64,000 bases of DNA from Devosia sp. RR2S18 (GCF_030177755.1 NZ_CP126539.1:3372001-3436000); one strand, 5' to 3'. Positions 47,262-58,022 are shown, counted from the stretch's first letter. Numbers and translations: made by a program. Notes: generated from the sequence alone by a model not told the origin.

Positions 47262-48227
47262 TTACGGCGTGCTGGCCTCACGCGAGCGCGCCCGGTCGAG
47301 CCCCAGATAGTGCTCGCGCAGAATGACCGCGACGCCGGATGCTACGATAATGGCAGCGCCGATCAGCATGGCCGGTGTCGGCACCTCGGAGAAGATCACG
47401 AGGCCGATGATGATGGTGAGCAGCAGCGAAGTATATTCGAAGGGCGCAATCACCGACATATCGGCATAGCGATAGCAGGAGGTGAGCAGCAATTGCCCAA
47501 CGCCACCGGCAATGCCGGCCCCCACCAGAAGCGCCGCCTGTTCAGGAGTGGGCCACACCCATCCAAACGGCAGGGTCATCAGCGAGAGAACGCTGGCTGT
47601 GATAAAGAAATAGGTGGCGATCGTCTCGGTGCGCTCGGTCTGCACTAGGTGGCGCACCTGCATGATGGCGAAGGCGGAAAACACTGCCGCGCCGAACGAT
47701 GCCAAGGCGCCGATGGTCTCTTCATTGCTGATCGATCCACCATTCGAGAGCACCGTCAACCGCGGCCAAAGGATGACCAAGACACCGGCGAGGCCCACCA
47801 GCACCACTGTCCAGCGGAAGACGTAAACGCGCTCCTTAAGCAGCAACGCGCTGAAAACAACGATCAAAAGGGGTGCGGCATAGCTGATCGCCGTGGTCTC
47901 GGGCAGCGGCAGTCGCGTTAGGGCAAAAAAGCCCAGACCCATAGAGGTGACGCCTACCAGACCTCGGACCACATGGCCCCAGGGGTTGCGCGTTTGCAGC
48001 GCTGTGCGCAGCTGGCGCTTCCATCCCAGATAGACGACCACTGGCAGGATAGCAAAAAACGAGCGGAAAAACACCATCTCCCCAGCGGGAATGGTGGCGG
48101 TGGCCTTGAGCTGGGTGGCCATGACCACAAAGCAGACCACCGAAAGCACCTTGAGCACGATCCCCCGCAGCGGCCCGGCAGCGGGACGTGCAGTCGTGTT
48201 TGATTGCGCGGGCGCCGGAGTGGTCAC
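47262..48227 (-). CDS. EamA/DMT family transporter
   Basis: Ten hydrophobic segments arranged as two EamA repeats, 321 residues from GTG 48227 (GAGG upstream). Blocks such as MVFFRSFFAILPVVVYLG and SYAAPLLIVVFSALLLKERV are typical of the drug/metabolite transporter group. The substrate is unknown. A 63-residue gene lies 22 bases upstream on the same strand. It converges with the sigma-54 regulator. Confidence 0.88.
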   Translation of the reverse strand: MTTPAPAQSNTTARPAAGPLRGIVLKVLSVVCFVVMATQLKATATIPAGEMVFFRSFFAILPVVVYLGWKRQLRTALQTRNPWGHVVRGLVGVTSMGLGFFALTRLPLPETTAISYAAPLLIVVFSALLLKERVYVFRWTVVLVGLAGVLVILWPRLTVLSNGGSISNEETIGALASFGAAVFSAFAIMQVRHLVQTERTETIATYFFITASVLSLMTLPFGWVWPTPEQAALLVGAGIAGGVGQLLLTSCYRYADMSVIAPFEYTSLLLTIIIGLVIFSEVPTPAMLIGAAIIVASGVAVILREHYLGLDRARSREASTP

Positions 48228-48249
48228 GAAAGCCTCGGGGAAGCGCCGC

Positions 48250-48441
48250 TCAGCGGCCGGATTGCTCCAGCTTTTCCTTGGCGATGCGAGCGGTCGCAAA
48301 GGCCTTGTGCTCGGGTCCGACGGCACTGCCGCTCTTGACGACCTTGCCGTCGGCGTCCTGAAGTTCCCAATGCCAGTTGGCGTTCGGGCCGCTGCCGCCC
48401 TTGAGGCGCAGCTTGATTTGAAGCGAGTTGTCCTGGGTCAT
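48250..48441 (-). CDS. Small hypothetical protein
   Basis: 63 residues; AGAAGG stands ahead of ATG 48441. The sequence contains NWHWELQDADGKVVKSGSA and ends in a Lys/Glu-rich helix, with no signal or membrane segment. It reads like a small beta-rich soluble protein. Likely co-transcribed with the EamA transporter. I do not recognise the family. Confidence 0.6.
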   Translation of the reverse strand: MTQDNSLQIKLRLKGGSGPNANWHWELQDADGKVVKSGSAVGPEHKAFATARIAKEKLEQSGR

Positions 48442-48509
48442 GGCCGCCTTCTAGCAGAAGCAAAGGGATGCACAATCATTTAGATGAGCGACAGGCCGGA
48501 GTGGCGAAA

Positions 48510-48674
48510 CACCCCCACCCGGCCTCCCCCTCACGAGGGGGAGGTGAAGGGGGCTTTGTGCCCAAGCCAGAGTGGAGAAATCCCTCCCCTGCCAGGGGGA
48601 GGAGAAGAGAGCTCCATGCAAGTAACCGAGTGGAGCGATCCCTCCCTCTCGTGAGGGGGAGGTTAGGTGGGGGT
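48510..48674. repeat. GC-rich palindromic repeat, copy 5 (three-unit form)
   Basis: The outer left arm CCCCCACCCGGCCTCCCCCT and the outer right arm AGGGGGAGGTTAGGTGGGGG enclose a middle unit, CCCTCCCCTGCCAGGGGGAGG. The segments GAGTGGAGAAATCCCTCCC and GAGTGGAGCGATCCCTCCC repeat at about 48571 and 48629. It lies between the 63-residue gene and a hairpin-rich non-coding stretch. Confidence 0.8.
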
Positions 48675-49009
48675 CTCTTACCCATTACGCCAATCTATCC
48701 ACCTATCCCCCTCCCCAAAACCTCAGCTACACTCCCCTCCATTCCCCCGCAGGAGCGGCGCTGCAGCCACCAGACAGGCGGGTGGAACCACGGGACTTCG
48801 GGGAGATCGCCCCCGGAGTGGGTCCGAGCGGTGTTGGTCGGATATACGCCTCTCCCTGCCTGCTTGGGGAGACGCAACACCAGCTGGTCCGGCAAATTCC
48901 GGCTAACCCCGAGGCAAAGTCGTCTCACCTACTACAATCCCAAGAGACGGCGTCGCCTCGGGGTCCGCTCCACCTTTGAGCAACCGCGGGAGGCGGCGCT
49001 TTGGCACGA
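48675..49009. other. Hairpin-rich gene-free region
   Basis: No supported gene. Between 48795 and 48963 four stem-loops follow each other: ACTTCGGGG/CCCCGGAGT (48795-48803 with 48811-48819); GGTGTTG/CAACACC (48830-48836 with 48875-48881) closing an inner CCTCTCC/GGGGAG helix; CCGG/CCGG (48889-48902); and CCCCGAGGC...CGTCTC with GAGACG...GCCTCGGGG (48907-48926 with 48944-48963). It could be a structured RNA or old repeat material. The short reading frames here have no ribosome sites or recognisable content. Confidence 0.5.
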
Positions 49010-49372
49010 CTAGATTTCGGTTTGCCGGTACTCCACCTTGTCACCCCAAAAAGCCACATAGTCGCGAATGGGCTCTACCAGGGGGCACGGCTCGGGATAG
49101 TACCAAGCCGCGTCCTCGGCCGTGGCGGTCAGGGTCTTGATCGTATAATAGTGCGCTTCACCCTTGTAGGGGCACGTGGTGCGGGTCTCCGACAGCTCGA
49201 GAATCCCCGGTTGGATGTTCTCGAGCGGGATATAGATCCGCAGCGGCGCGCCCGGCTCATCGAGTTCCAGGGCATTGGTGGAACTGGCGATTTCTGCGTC
49301 GTCAAAGAGAACATGGACCCGGCCCTGCGCTTTGCGGATCTTGATGTCCTTGTCCAAACATTGTTGCGTCAT
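49010..49372 (-). CDS. DUF427 domain protein
   Basis: 120 residues. The segments YIPLENI, TTCPYKGEAHYYTI and DAAWYYPEP with a final VAFWGDKVEY are hallmarks of DUF427, a small beta-rich fold of unknown function. The Cys-Pro-Tyr-Lys-Gly segment is the family's conserved core. It is divergent from groES, with about 180 bases containing the groESL promoter and CIRCE. Confidence 0.9.
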   Translation of the reverse strand: MTQQCLDKDIKIRKAQGRVHVLFDDAEIASSTNALELDEPGAPLRIYIPLENIQPGILELSETRTTCPYKGEAHYYTIKTLTATAEDAAWYYPEPCPLVEPIRDYVAFWGDKVEYRQTEI

Positions 49373-49441
49373 ATATCCCTGCCAAGATGCGAATTACCAA
49401 CGGAGCCTAACGCGTGATGCTGGCTCGAGGTTCACGCGATC

Positions 49442-49470
49442 TTGACTCCGTTCCGGCTCCCTCCTATATC
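49442..49470 (+). promoter_or_regulatory. groESL promoter (sigma-70-like)
   Basis: A -35 box TTGACT at 49442-49447 and a -10 box TATATC at 49465-49470, with a 17-base spacer. Transcription would begin near 49477, just before CIRCE. Confidence 0.75.
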
Positions 49471-49482
49471 CCCGGCACCGTG

Positions 49483-49509
49483 TTAGCACTCCCCTCCTCC
49501 GAGTGCTAA
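49483..49509. promoter_or_regulatory. CIRCE operator (HrcA site)
   Basis: TTAGCACTC, nine bases, GAGTGCTAA: an exact match to the CIRCE consensus, 41 bases before groES. HrcA, not in this window, is expected to repress groESL here. Confidence 0.97.
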
Positions 49510-49550
49510 CAGGGACGAAATTGCAGTCTAATGTGCCATAAGGAGCAATC

Positions 49551-49841
49551 ATGGGCTTCCGTCCTCTTCACGACCGCGTCGTCGTGCGCCGCCTCGACAG
49601 CGAAGAAAAGACCAAGGGGGGTATCATCATCCCCGACACCGCCAAGGAAAAGCCCTCCGAGGGCGTGATCGTTTCCGTGGGCCCTGGTGCCCGTGATGAT
49701 CAGGGCAAGATCGTCGCTCCCGACGTCAAGGCCGGCGATCGCGTGCTGTTCGGCAAGTGGAGCGGCACCGAGGTCAAGCTGAACGGCGAAGACCTGCTGA
49801 TCATGAAAGAATCCGACATCATGGGCGTGGTCGAGGGCTAA
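49551..49841 (+). CDS. groES: Co-chaperonin GroES
   Basis: Seven-subunit lid of the GroEL chaperonin. The 96-residue protein has [12 protein letters not shown], the mobile loop [18 protein letters not shown], and a [10 protein letters not shown] end, all standard. AAGGAG precedes the ATG. It is the first gene of the heat-shock operon, regulated by CIRCE. Confidence 0.98.
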   Translation: MGFRPLHDRVVVRRLDSEEKTKGGIIIPDTAKEKPSEGVIVSVGPGARDDQGKIVAPDVKAGDRVLFGKWSGTEVKLNGEDLLIMKESDIMGVVEG

Positions 49842-49881
49842 TAGCTCTCCCGCTCACCTCCCATTTCAACTCTACTGTTAA

Positions 49882-51534
<1,653 letters not shown>

Positions 51535-51593
51535 GAAGTCCGGCGCTCACAAAGCTTCGGGGTTCGTTTCTTCCCAGTCACGAACCCCACGAG

Positions 51594-51623
51594 AAAGGCG
51601 CGGTGTCACCACCGCGCCTTTTT
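51594..51623 (+). terminator. groESL rho-independent terminator
   Basis: GGCGCGGTG (51597-51605) pairs with CACCGCGCC (51610-51618) around a TCAC loop, flanked by AAA and followed by TTTTT. Confidence 0.95.
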
Positions 51624-51723
51624 GTTATCCCCGTCGCAGCTCAATGCGCTAAACTCGCTCTAAATGCGCAACCCGTTGGGGGGACGAACGAGTGGGCCTC
51701 TCGATGATGAGTTCTACAGCGTC

Positions 51724-52473
51724 TCAGCCAAAGAACAGCAGCCGCGCCGCAAGAATGATGGAAATCAGCACTACCAGTGGCCGGATGATCTTGGCGCCGT
51801 AACGGATGCCGGTGCGTGCCCCGATATAGCCGCCCGCGAGTTGTCCGGCTGCCATGGCGAGGGCCGCAGGCCAGACGACGTCACCGGCGGGAATGAAGAC
51901 GGTCAGGGCTGCCAGGTTCGAGGTCAGGTTCAGCACCTTGGTGTTTCCCGACGCTCGGGTGAGCCCCAGCCCAAACAGCATCACAAAGCCGATGGCGAAG
52001 AACGATCCCGTACCGGGCCCGAAAATGCCGTCATAGAAGCCAATGACGAGTCCAAGCACCGGAACCAACAGCCGAAAGGGAAGTCGAGCCGCCTTGTCCA
52101 CATCAGACAGGTTGGGGGCAAAGAGGAAGTAAAGGGCAATGCCGATCAGCGCGACGGGGACAGCGATGTTGAGCAGGCTTGTGTCAATCTGCCGGACGAT
52201 CATCGCACCCAGGAAACTGCCCGCATAGGTCAGGGCGATGGCGGGCAGCAGCGCCTTGAGGGAAACAAAGCCACCGCGCCAATACGTCGCCGCAGCCATG
52301 GCGGTGCCAAACACCGACTGGAACTTGTTGGTGGCAAGCGCTGCCACTGGTGGCAGCCCTGCGGACAGGAGTGCCGGCAAGGCGATCATGCCGCCGCCGC
52401 CGGCGATGGCATCGACAAAGCCCGCGAGCAGGCCCACACCGGCCAGCGCCAAAAGAACGAGGGGGTCGAGCAT
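51724..52473 (-). CDS. TauE/SafE family membrane transporter
   Basis: 249 residues, about eight hydrophobic segments. The LAGFVDAIAGGGGMIALPALL segment near the N-terminus and GFYDGIFGPGTGSF near the middle are the paired signatures of the TauE/SafE (sulfite/organosulfonate exporter) family. Substrate unknown; no sulfur genes are adjacent. Confidence 0.92.
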   Translation of the reverse strand: MLDPLVLLALAGVGLLAGFVDAIAGGGGMIALPALLSAGLPPVAALATNKFQSVFGTAMAAATYWRGGFVSLKALLPAIALTYAGSFLGAMIVRQIDTSLLNIAVPVALIGIALYFLFAPNLSDVDKAARLPFRLLVPVLGLVIGFYDGIFGPGTGSFFAIGFVMLFGLGLTRASGNTKVLNLTSNLAALTVFIPAGDVVWPAALAMAAGQLAGGYIGARTGIRYGAKIIRPLVVLISIILAARLLFFG

Positions 52474-52603
52474 GATTTACTCTGGTTGGTGCGGCGGAGC
52501 GGCCTCGGTCACGCGCCGTTCGGGGAAGGGAATGTTGATCATGGACGACATAAAGCCCCGCCACGGCTGCGCCATAGCCCCGCTCCGGAACTGCGACAAA
52601 GGG

Positions 52604-53311
52604 TTAGATTTTGACCTTCAATTTGAGCTGCCCAAGCAGTTGGTCCCGCAGCTTTGTCTGCTCCGGGCTCCATTCCGCGGTGCGGGAGACGGCAAGGCAG
52701 GCCTGGCTCTGCAGCATGACGCCATCCTCAAGCACGCGCAGTCCGTTGGCCGCCAGAGTGGAACCGGTCGTGGTGATGTCGACGATGATGTCAGCAACGC
52801 CCGACGCTGGCGCAGCCTCGGTAGCGCCGAGGCTTTCGACGGTACGGTATTCAGCGATGCCCGCCCGGGCGAAATGCTGGCGCGTGATGGTGATGTATTT
52901 GGTTGCGACACGCATCCATCGCCCGTGGCGGGAGCGAAAATCGCTGGCCACGTCCGCTAGGTCGTGCATGTGGGTGACATCGATCCAGGCGTCGGGCACC
53001 GCTACGACCACGTCGGCATTGCCAAAGCCGAGTTCGGCGGCGATCGAAACGGCTCGTGGCCCCTGCTCGCTGGTTTCATGGATCAGATCTATGCCGGTGA
53101 CGCCTAGATCGATATTCCCGCGGATAAGTTCACGGGCAATCTCGGCGGCTGGGAAAAAGCGCACTGTTACATCTGGTGCACCCTCAAGCGTGCCCAAATA
53201 TGAGCGCGCCCCACCCGGACGATGGATGGTGAAGCCGCGACTAGCGAACCAATCGCGCGTGAGCTCTTCGAGCCGTCCCTTGGAGGGTACAGCCAAGGTT
53301 ATCCCGCTCAT
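52604..53311 (-). CDS. hisG: ATP phosphoribosyltransferase catalytic subunit HisG (short form)
   Basis: First step of histidine synthesis. ATG 53311 overlaps the hisZ stop by 4 bases (ATGA), giving 235 residues; this is the short HisG that lacks the C-terminal regulatory domain and needs HisZ. Visible blocks are TLAVPSKGRL, DLGVTGIDLI, RVATKYITI, and the phosphoribosyl-binding VADIIVDITTTGSTL. Confidence 0.96.
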   Translation of the reverse strand: MSGITLAVPSKGRLEELTRDWFASRGFTIHRPGGARSYLGTLEGAPDVTVRFFPAAEIARELIRGNIDLGVTGIDLIHETSEQGPRAVSIAAELGFGNADVVVAVPDAWIDVTHMHDLADVASDFRSRHGRWMRVATKYITITRQHFARAGIAEYRTVESLGATEAAPASGVADIIVDITTTGSTLAANGLRVLEDGVMLQSQACLAVSRTAEWSPEQTKLRDQLLGQLKLKVKI

Positions 53312-54372
53312 TTGGGCCACTCCGCTTCCAGTCGGTCAACCCAGAGCGCACAGCCGGACGCCGCTATTGGAGCTGTAGCGCCGAGCCGCTCCAGAAGGCG
53401 ATCATACTGCCCACCCGAAACGAGAATGGTGCCGCCCTGCCCCCGCATTTCAAAGACGATGCCGGTGTAGTAGTCGAGCCGTGGCGAGAAGCTGGCGTCG
53501 AAGGTGACCCGCGCTTCCCCGAGGCCGTCCAGATGCCGACGGAGCGTGCGAATAGGCGCACCCAGCATCAGTTGGTATTTCTCGGCAAGCGCCTCGATGC
53601 GTCGCAACGCCTCGAGGACAGGCCCTGAGATCGAAAGATAGTCTCGCAGCAATTGCAGCGTCGCCGGCGGCACGTGCTCGGCGTCCAGCGCTTGTTGCTC
53701 AAGAAAGCGATCGGCGATCTCTTCCGGCGTGCGGCCTTCTGAAAGGCTCAGCCCGGCCGCCACCATCTGTTCGGTGACGTCGGTCACAAGCGCATCGCGG
53801 CTCGGCTGACTGGCGCGTGGAAGATCGGGAGCAGTTTCGAGGCGTGCGAGCAGGCGCTTGAGCGCTTCGACATGACCGAAACGGTGGCGAATACGGGGCC
53901 GCCACGGGTCTGGCATTTCGGCCTGCGCTAGAACGGCTTCAAAGAGACCCACGCCGCCCAGTAGGATCTGCGGCACGACGCCGTAATGGGACAGGGCAGC
54001 GCGCGCGAAAGTCAGCACCTGGTCCAGCGCCACATCGCCGTCAGGCTGTGCTAGGAGTTCGATACCGGCCTGGTCGAATTCGGCCGCTCCATCCTCGCGC
54101 TGCCGGAATATCGGGCCGAGATAGGAGAACGCAGCGGGCTGGCCGACGCCATTGGCGATATAATCGGTGACGATCGGGAGCGTAAAGTCGGGGCGCAGGC
54201 AGTACTCGCCGCCCGTGCTATCGCTGGTCAGTAGTAGACGGCGACCGAACTCCTCGCCCGCAAGGTCAAAGTAGGGGTTGGCCGGCAAGAGGAGCGGTGG
54301 TGTCGCCCGGCAGGCGCCCTGCGCCTCGACCAGCGCTTCCAGCTGCGCGCGGCGGAGGGCAGGAGAACTCAT
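53308..54372 (-). CDS. hisZ: ATP phosphoribosyltransferase regulatory subunit HisZ
   Basis: HisRS-like paralogue without aminoacylation activity that regulates and activates short HisG. The 354-residue protein from ATG 54372 overlaps the hisS stop by 4 bases. HisRS-fold pieces are visible: [49 protein letters not shown]. The run hisS-hisZ-hisG with 4-base overlaps is typical of Rhizobiales. Confidence 0.94.
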   Translation of the reverse strand: MSSPALRRAQLEALVEAQGACRATPPLLLPANPYFDLAGEEFGRRLLLTSDSTGGEYCLRPDFTLPIVTDYIANGVGQPAAFSYLGPIFRQREDGAAEFDQAGIELLAQPDGDVALDQVLTFARAALSHYGVVPQILLGGVGLFEAVLAQAEMPDPWRPRIRHRFGHVEALKRLLARLETAPDLPRASQPSRDALVTDVTEQMVAAGLSLSEGRTPEEIADRFLEQQALDAEHVPPATLQLLRDYLSISGPVLEALRRIEALAEKYQLMLGAPIRTLRRHLDGLGEARVTFDASFSPRLDYYTGIVFEMRGQGGTILVSGGQYDRLLERLGATAPIAASGCALWVDRLEAEWPK

Positions 54373-55865
54373 TGCTCGCTCAACAGCTTTTGGATGGCAG
54401 CAACAAGCTCTTCGCGCTTGATCTCGAACTGCCCTGGGCGCGCGGCCTTCCACTCGGCATTGTCCGTGATCTCGGCAGCAGCTTGTTTGCCCGCAACGAG
54501 GTCCTTTACCTGAAGGATGCCCTGCTCGCGCTCTTGGCTGCCTTCGATGATGACTGCGGGGGCATTGCGTTTGTCGGCATAGGCAACCTGCTTGCCGAAA
54601 TTCTTGGTGGATCCAAGGAACATCTCGGCACGGATGCCGGCCTGCCGCAATTCGGAAACCATGGCCTGGTAGCGCGCGGTATGGTCCTTATCCATAACAA
54701 GGACTACCACGGGCCCGATGGGAGCACTTGCGCCCAAATTGCCGGTAAGCTTAAGCGCATTGACGAGGCGCGATACGCCGATGGAGAAGCCGGTCGCGGG
54801 AACTGGTTCGCGCCGGAACCGGGAGACGAGGCCGTCATAACGGCCACCGCCGCCAACCGAGCCGAAGACGACCGGCTGTCCCTTTTCATTGGTGATGGTG
54901 AAGGTCAGTTCGATCTCGAAGACGGGACCTGTGTAGTATTCGAGGCCGCGGACCACGGAAGGATCGAGGACTACCCGACCACCAAAGCCTGCCGCGCTAA
55001 CCAGCCCGAAAATAGTGGCGAGTTCCTGAACGCCCGCCAGCCCCGTTTCGGAGCCGCCGATCAGCCCGGCGAGAGTGTTGATGGTGGCAATGACGTGTTC
55101 ATTGCTGCCCTTTTGCACGCCCGCGGCAGGCACCCCGCTTTCGATATAGGCTAGCAGTGGCTCAATCTGCCCGTCCGACAGACCCGCACCCTTGGTGAAG
55201 TCGCCGCTCTCGTCCTTGCGTCCAGCGCCAAGAAGCAGCCTCACGCCCTCAACACCAAACTTGTCGAGCTTGTCGATGGCCCGCAGCACGGTCAGCTTCT
55301 GCTCGTCCGACGTGACGCCCGCCGTGGCCAGCACGCCGTCGAGCACTTTGCGGTTGTTGACGCGAACAATATACTGGCCGGTAAGACCGAGCGCCTCCAT
55401 GACGTCGGCCATCATCATGCACATTTCGGCGTCGGCTTCCGGACCGGGCGCACCGACGGTGTCAGCATCGAATTGCATGAACTGACGGAAGCGCCCGGGG
55501 CCAGGCTTCTCATTGCGGAAGACGTAGCCCTGTCGATAGGAGCGATAGGGCTTGGGCAGAACTTCGAAGTTCTCGGCGAAATAGCGGGCAAGCGGCGCAG
55601 TCAGATCGTAGCGCAAGCTCATCCACTGCTCATCGTCATCCTGCAGGGAGAAGACCCCGGCATTGGGCCGGTCGGTGTCGGGCAGGAACTTGCCGAGCGT
55701 TTCTGTGAACTCGAATAGCGGCGTTTCCACCGGATCGAACCCATAGCGATAATAGACCGTCTTGATCTTGTCGATCATGGCGCCCACGGCAGCGATCTCG
55801 CTGGCGTCCCGATCTTCAAAGCCACGCGGCAAACGCGGCACGATCAGCTTGGTCTTTTCGGTCAT
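54369..55865 (-). CDS. hisS: Histidyl-tRNA synthetase
   Basis: Class II synthetase. Start ATG 55865 (498 residues, longer than the ~424 of E. coli HisRS). Motif 2 region is [21 protein letters not shown], the histidine-binding segment is [15 protein letters not shown], motif 3 is [16 protein letters not shown], and a C-terminal anticodon domain follows. The long form fits the alphaproteobacterial lineage whose tRNA-His lacks G-1; that tRNA is at 59.8 kb. First gene of hisS-hisZ-hisG. Confidence 0.96.
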   Translation of the reverse strand: MTEKTKLIVPRLPRGFEDRDASEIAAVGAMIDKIKTVYYRYGFDPVETPLFEFTETLGKFLPDTDRPNAGVFSLQDDDEQWMSLRYDLTAPLARYFAENFEVLPKPYRSYRQGYVFRNEKPGPGRFRQFMQFDADTVGAPGPEADAEMCMMMADVMEALGLTGQYIVRVNNRKVLDGVLATAGVTSDEQKLTVLRAIDKLDKFGVEGVRLLLGAGRKDESGDFTKGAGLSDGQIEPLLAYIESGVPAAGVQKGSNEHVIATINTLAGLIGGSETGLAGVQELATIFGLVSAAGFGGRVVLDPSVVRGLEYYTGPVFEIELTFTITNEKGQPVVFGSVGGGGRYDGLVSRFRREPVPATGFSIGVSRLVNALKLTGNLGASAPIGPVVVLVMDKDHTARYQAMVSELRQAGIRAEMFLGSTKNFGKQVAYADKRNAPAVIIEGSQEREQGILQVKDLVAGKQAAAEITDNAEWKAARPGQFEIKREELVAAIQKLLSEQ

Positions 55866-55917
55866 CTGGATAGTCCCGGGAAATCGCGCCGTTGTTAGCG
55901 GATCATAACAGGGTAGA

Positions 55918-55976
55918 CAACTGCCGCACGGCCAATGCGGCAGTTGCAGGTAGGGAGGCCGAAGATCCAGCCTCCC
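55918..55976. other. Tandem stem-loops between the DUF1127-like gene and hisS
   Basis: CAACTGCCGCA (55918-55928) pairs perfectly with TGCGGCAGTTG (55936-55946). GGGAGGC (55953-55959) pairs with GCCTCCC (55970-55976). They follow the stop of the minus-strand 85-residue gene and probably act as its terminator or 3'-end stabiliser; neither has a U-tract. Confidence 0.6.
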
Positions 55977-55981
55977 TTGCT

Positions 55982-56242
55982 TCACATGCCCGGTCTCCGC
56001 AGCGGATCGGGCACACCCGACACCAGGCGGACGTCAGTCCAGTGGGCGGGCACTGCCTCGGGCGGCAGGCCCAGATCGGCGCGCAGATAAGCCGGTATGT
56101 TTGCCGGGAGCCGTGGCCGGTTCCACCAGGCGTGAACTGCGGCGCCGAGCACGGCAAAGAGCCCGCGCTGATGAACGGCATCGGCAATGGAGAATTCCAG
56201 GCGAAGTACAACAGGCGCCTGCGGGGCAGCATCATAGGTCAT
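55982..56242 (-). CDS. Small hypothetical protein with DUF1127-like segment
   Basis: 85 or so residues from ATG 56242 (no clear ribosome site; a TTG at 56305 is an alternative). The middle [21 protein letters not shown] resembles the Arg-rich helix and LxxDLGL end of DUF1127 small proteins. The C-terminus ([16 protein letters not shown]) is longer than usual. Several short proteins of this kind in Rhizobiales act in RNA or phosphate physiology, but no role is inferred here. Confidence 0.55.
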   Translation of the reverse strand: MTYDAAPQAPVVLRLEFSIADAVHQRGLFAVLGAAVHAWWNRPRLPANIPAYLRADLGLPPEAVPAHWTDVRLVSGVPDPLRRPGM

Positions 56243-56336
56243 GCGATAATCCGGCGCGCGTACGCAAACCGGCCTCTGGTTGCAGTGGAGGTGATGAGCC
56301 TGCAATCGGAGCGCGAAGCGACCCGGTTTCAGCCCA

Positions 56337-56460
56337 TCAGTTCAGTGGTGTTGAGAAAATGTCCGCGGCGGTAAGGCCGAGAGCGGCAAAGGACGAGCAC
56401 TTAGGCTCGGTGATTTTGCCATTTGCTTACAACCGGACGGAGGACAAACACGGTATTCAT
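56337..56460 (-). pseudogene. Probable broken DUF1127-type small gene
   Basis: ATG 56460 is preceded by a good ribosome site (GGGAGG, 7 bases away) but the frame stops after 19 residues (MNTVFVLRPVVSKWQNHRA). Two bases into another frame the sequence continues SSFAALGLTAADIFSTPLN and a stop at 56337, which resembles the DUF1127 end LADLGLTRADI. The two halves suggest a frameshifted gene. Alternatively the 19-residue frame is a genuine leader peptide. Confidence 0.4.
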
Positions 56461-56586
56461 GTAGCGCCTCCCTCGGGTTGGCTTTGTTGGACGCCAACCG
56501 TTTAGCTCACGAGTACGTGAGCGGCAAGCTATTAGTGTGGCGGGTTGTCGCAGGCGAGCGGCGTTGTTGCCTTTAAGCAACAGACT
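56461..56586 (-). promoter_or_regulatory. Structured leader upstream of the DUF1127-like genes
   Basis: Two perfect 7-bp hairpins lie ahead of the start codon at 56460: GCTCACG/CGTGAGC with an AGTA loop (56505-56522), and GGTTGGC/GCCAACC (56476-56482 with 56493-56499). The second ends a few bases before the ribosome site. Otherwise no gene in 56461-56586. Confidence 0.45.
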
Positions 56587-57195
56587 TCATGTGGGGCGGA
56601 CGAACGCAGCGCGCAGGGTTTCGACTTCATTGCGGCAGAAGCAGTCTTCAACGTGGTCGTTGACCATGCCCATGGCCTGCATAAAGGCATAGCAGGTCGT
56701 TGGCCCTACAAAGGCGAAGCCCCGCTTGCGCAAATCCTTGGAGAGGGCCCGCGACGCATCTGATTGAGTGATTTGGCGCAAAGTTTCCCAGCGGAAATCA
56801 TCTGCACGGTGATCCACCGAAGGTTCAAACCGCCAGATATAGGCGGCAAAGGAGCCGAATTCCTGCTGCACCGCGATCGTGTGCTGAGCATTGTTGATCG
56901 CGGCAGCGATCTTCCCGCGGTGGCGAATAATGCCAGGGTCGGCGAGCAGACGCTCTATGTCGGTCTCTGTCATGGCAGCGACGCGCTCGACGTCGAAATC
57001 ATGGAAGAGTTCCCGGAAGCGCTCCCGCTTTCGCAAGATGGTGATCCAGGAGAGCCCCGCCTGGAACCCTTCGAGGCAGATTTTCTCGTACAGTCTCCGG
57101 TCGTTTGCGACCGGCCTGCCCCACTCATGATCATGATAGTGGCAGTAGAGCGGATCATCACCGGCCCAGCGGCAGCGGATCATTTCGGCAGACAT
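56587..57195 (-). CDS. tag: DNA-3-methyladenine glycosylase I (Tag)
   Basis: Base-excision repair enzyme that removes 3-methyladenine. The 202-residue protein has RCRWAGDDPLYCHYHDHEWGRP at the N-terminus with the zinc-site Cys and His, GFQAGLSWITILRKRE, and FVGPTTCYAFMQAMGMVNDH near the end with the other zinc-site residues. It is divergent from the L,D-transpeptidase gene. Confidence 0.95.
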   Translation of the reverse strand: MSAEMIRCRWAGDDPLYCHYHDHEWGRPVANDRRLYEKICLEGFQAGLSWITILRKRERFRELFHDFDVERVAAMTETDIERLLADPGIIRHRGKIAAAINNAQHTIAVQQEFGSFAAYIWRFEPSVDHRADDFRWETLRQITQSDASRALSKDLRKRGFAFVGPTTCYAFMQAMGMVNDHVEDCFCRNEVETLRAAFVRPT

Positions 57196-57338
57196 GGGGG
57201 TAAGCTCCCGTTCGCTTCAACTAGGCACATTAGCCGCTGATTCACCATCGGGGTGAGCCGCAGCTTAACCATTTGGCTTCACCCAGCATTGGCGCTTGTG
57301 CGGCAAAGTGCACCCTACTTTTTCGTTGGGGACGCACA

Positions 57339-57959
57339 ATGAACATGATGGGGAAGATCGCGCGAGTGGCGCTCGGCACGGGGCTCGCACTGGCAACGCT
57401 GCTACCGCTGCCGGCGCTGGCGCAACAACGCTGGGGGTTTGGACCGCCGCCCGGCATCACGGTGACCCAGGGCACTCCCAAACACGCGCTGATGCTGCAA
57501 GCCAATGCGCAGGTTCACCCCACTTTTCTGCGCCAGATCGTGCGGTATTCCACCCATGAGCGGAGCGGCACCATCGTGGTCGATACGCGAGCCCACTTCC
57601 TCTACTTCGTTCTCGGCGACGGCCGAGCGTTGCGCTACGGCATCGGCGTCGCAAAGTCGGGATTCGAGTGGACCGGTACGCACCGGGTGACCCGCAAAGC
57701 CGAGTGGCCAAGCTGGACGCCCCCTGCCGAGATGCTGAAGCGGCGCCCGGACCTGCCACGCCATATGTCCGGCGGACCGAACAACCCGTTGGGCGCGCGG
57801 GCCCTCTACCTCGGCTCGACACTCTATCGCATCCACGGCACCAACGAACCCTGGAGCATCGGCCAAAACGTATCATCGGGCTGCATCCGCATGACCAATG
57901 CGGATGTCGTCGATCTCTATGGACGGGTAAAACTGAACACGCGCGTAGTGGTCCTTTGA
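57339..57959 (+). CDS. L,D-transpeptidase (YkuD/ErfK type)
   Basis: 206 residues from ATG 57339. A signal peptide (IARVALGTGLALATLLPLPALA) sends it to the periplasm. The YkuD catalytic domain begins at TIVVDTRAHFLYFVL and has the active site IHGTNEP with His166 and SSGCIRM with nucleophile Cys182. It likely forms 3-3 peptidoglycan cross-links or links outer-membrane proteins to peptidoglycan, both known for Hyphomicrobiales paralogues. Confidence 0.92.
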   Translation: MNMMGKIARVALGTGLALATLLPLPALAQQRWGFGPPPGITVTQGTPKHALMLQANAQVHPTFLRQIVRYSTHERSGTIVVDTRAHFLYFVLGDGRALRYGIGVAKSGFEWTGTHRVTRKAEWPSWTPPAEMLKRRPDLPRHMSGGPNNPLGARALYLGSTLYRIHGTNEPWSIGQNVSSGCIRMTNADVVDLYGRVKLNTRVVVL

Positions 57960-58022
57960 TAAGGATTTTCGCTTACTATCGGGAGGCCTGCACCAAACCT
58001 ATTAGCTTCCGGACCTAGACCT

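Noticed and set aside
48772..48796. T-box-like sequence (GGGTGGAACCACGGG)
   Set aside because: Resembles the T-box core, but there is no upstream specifier stem, no terminator and no downstream synthetase or amino-acid gene. T-boxes are also rare in alphaproteobacteria.
48468..49013. 181-codon plus-strand open frame over repeat copy 5
   Set aside because: The first half is repeat sequence and the second half is the hairpin-rich stretch; no ribosome site and no family resemblance.
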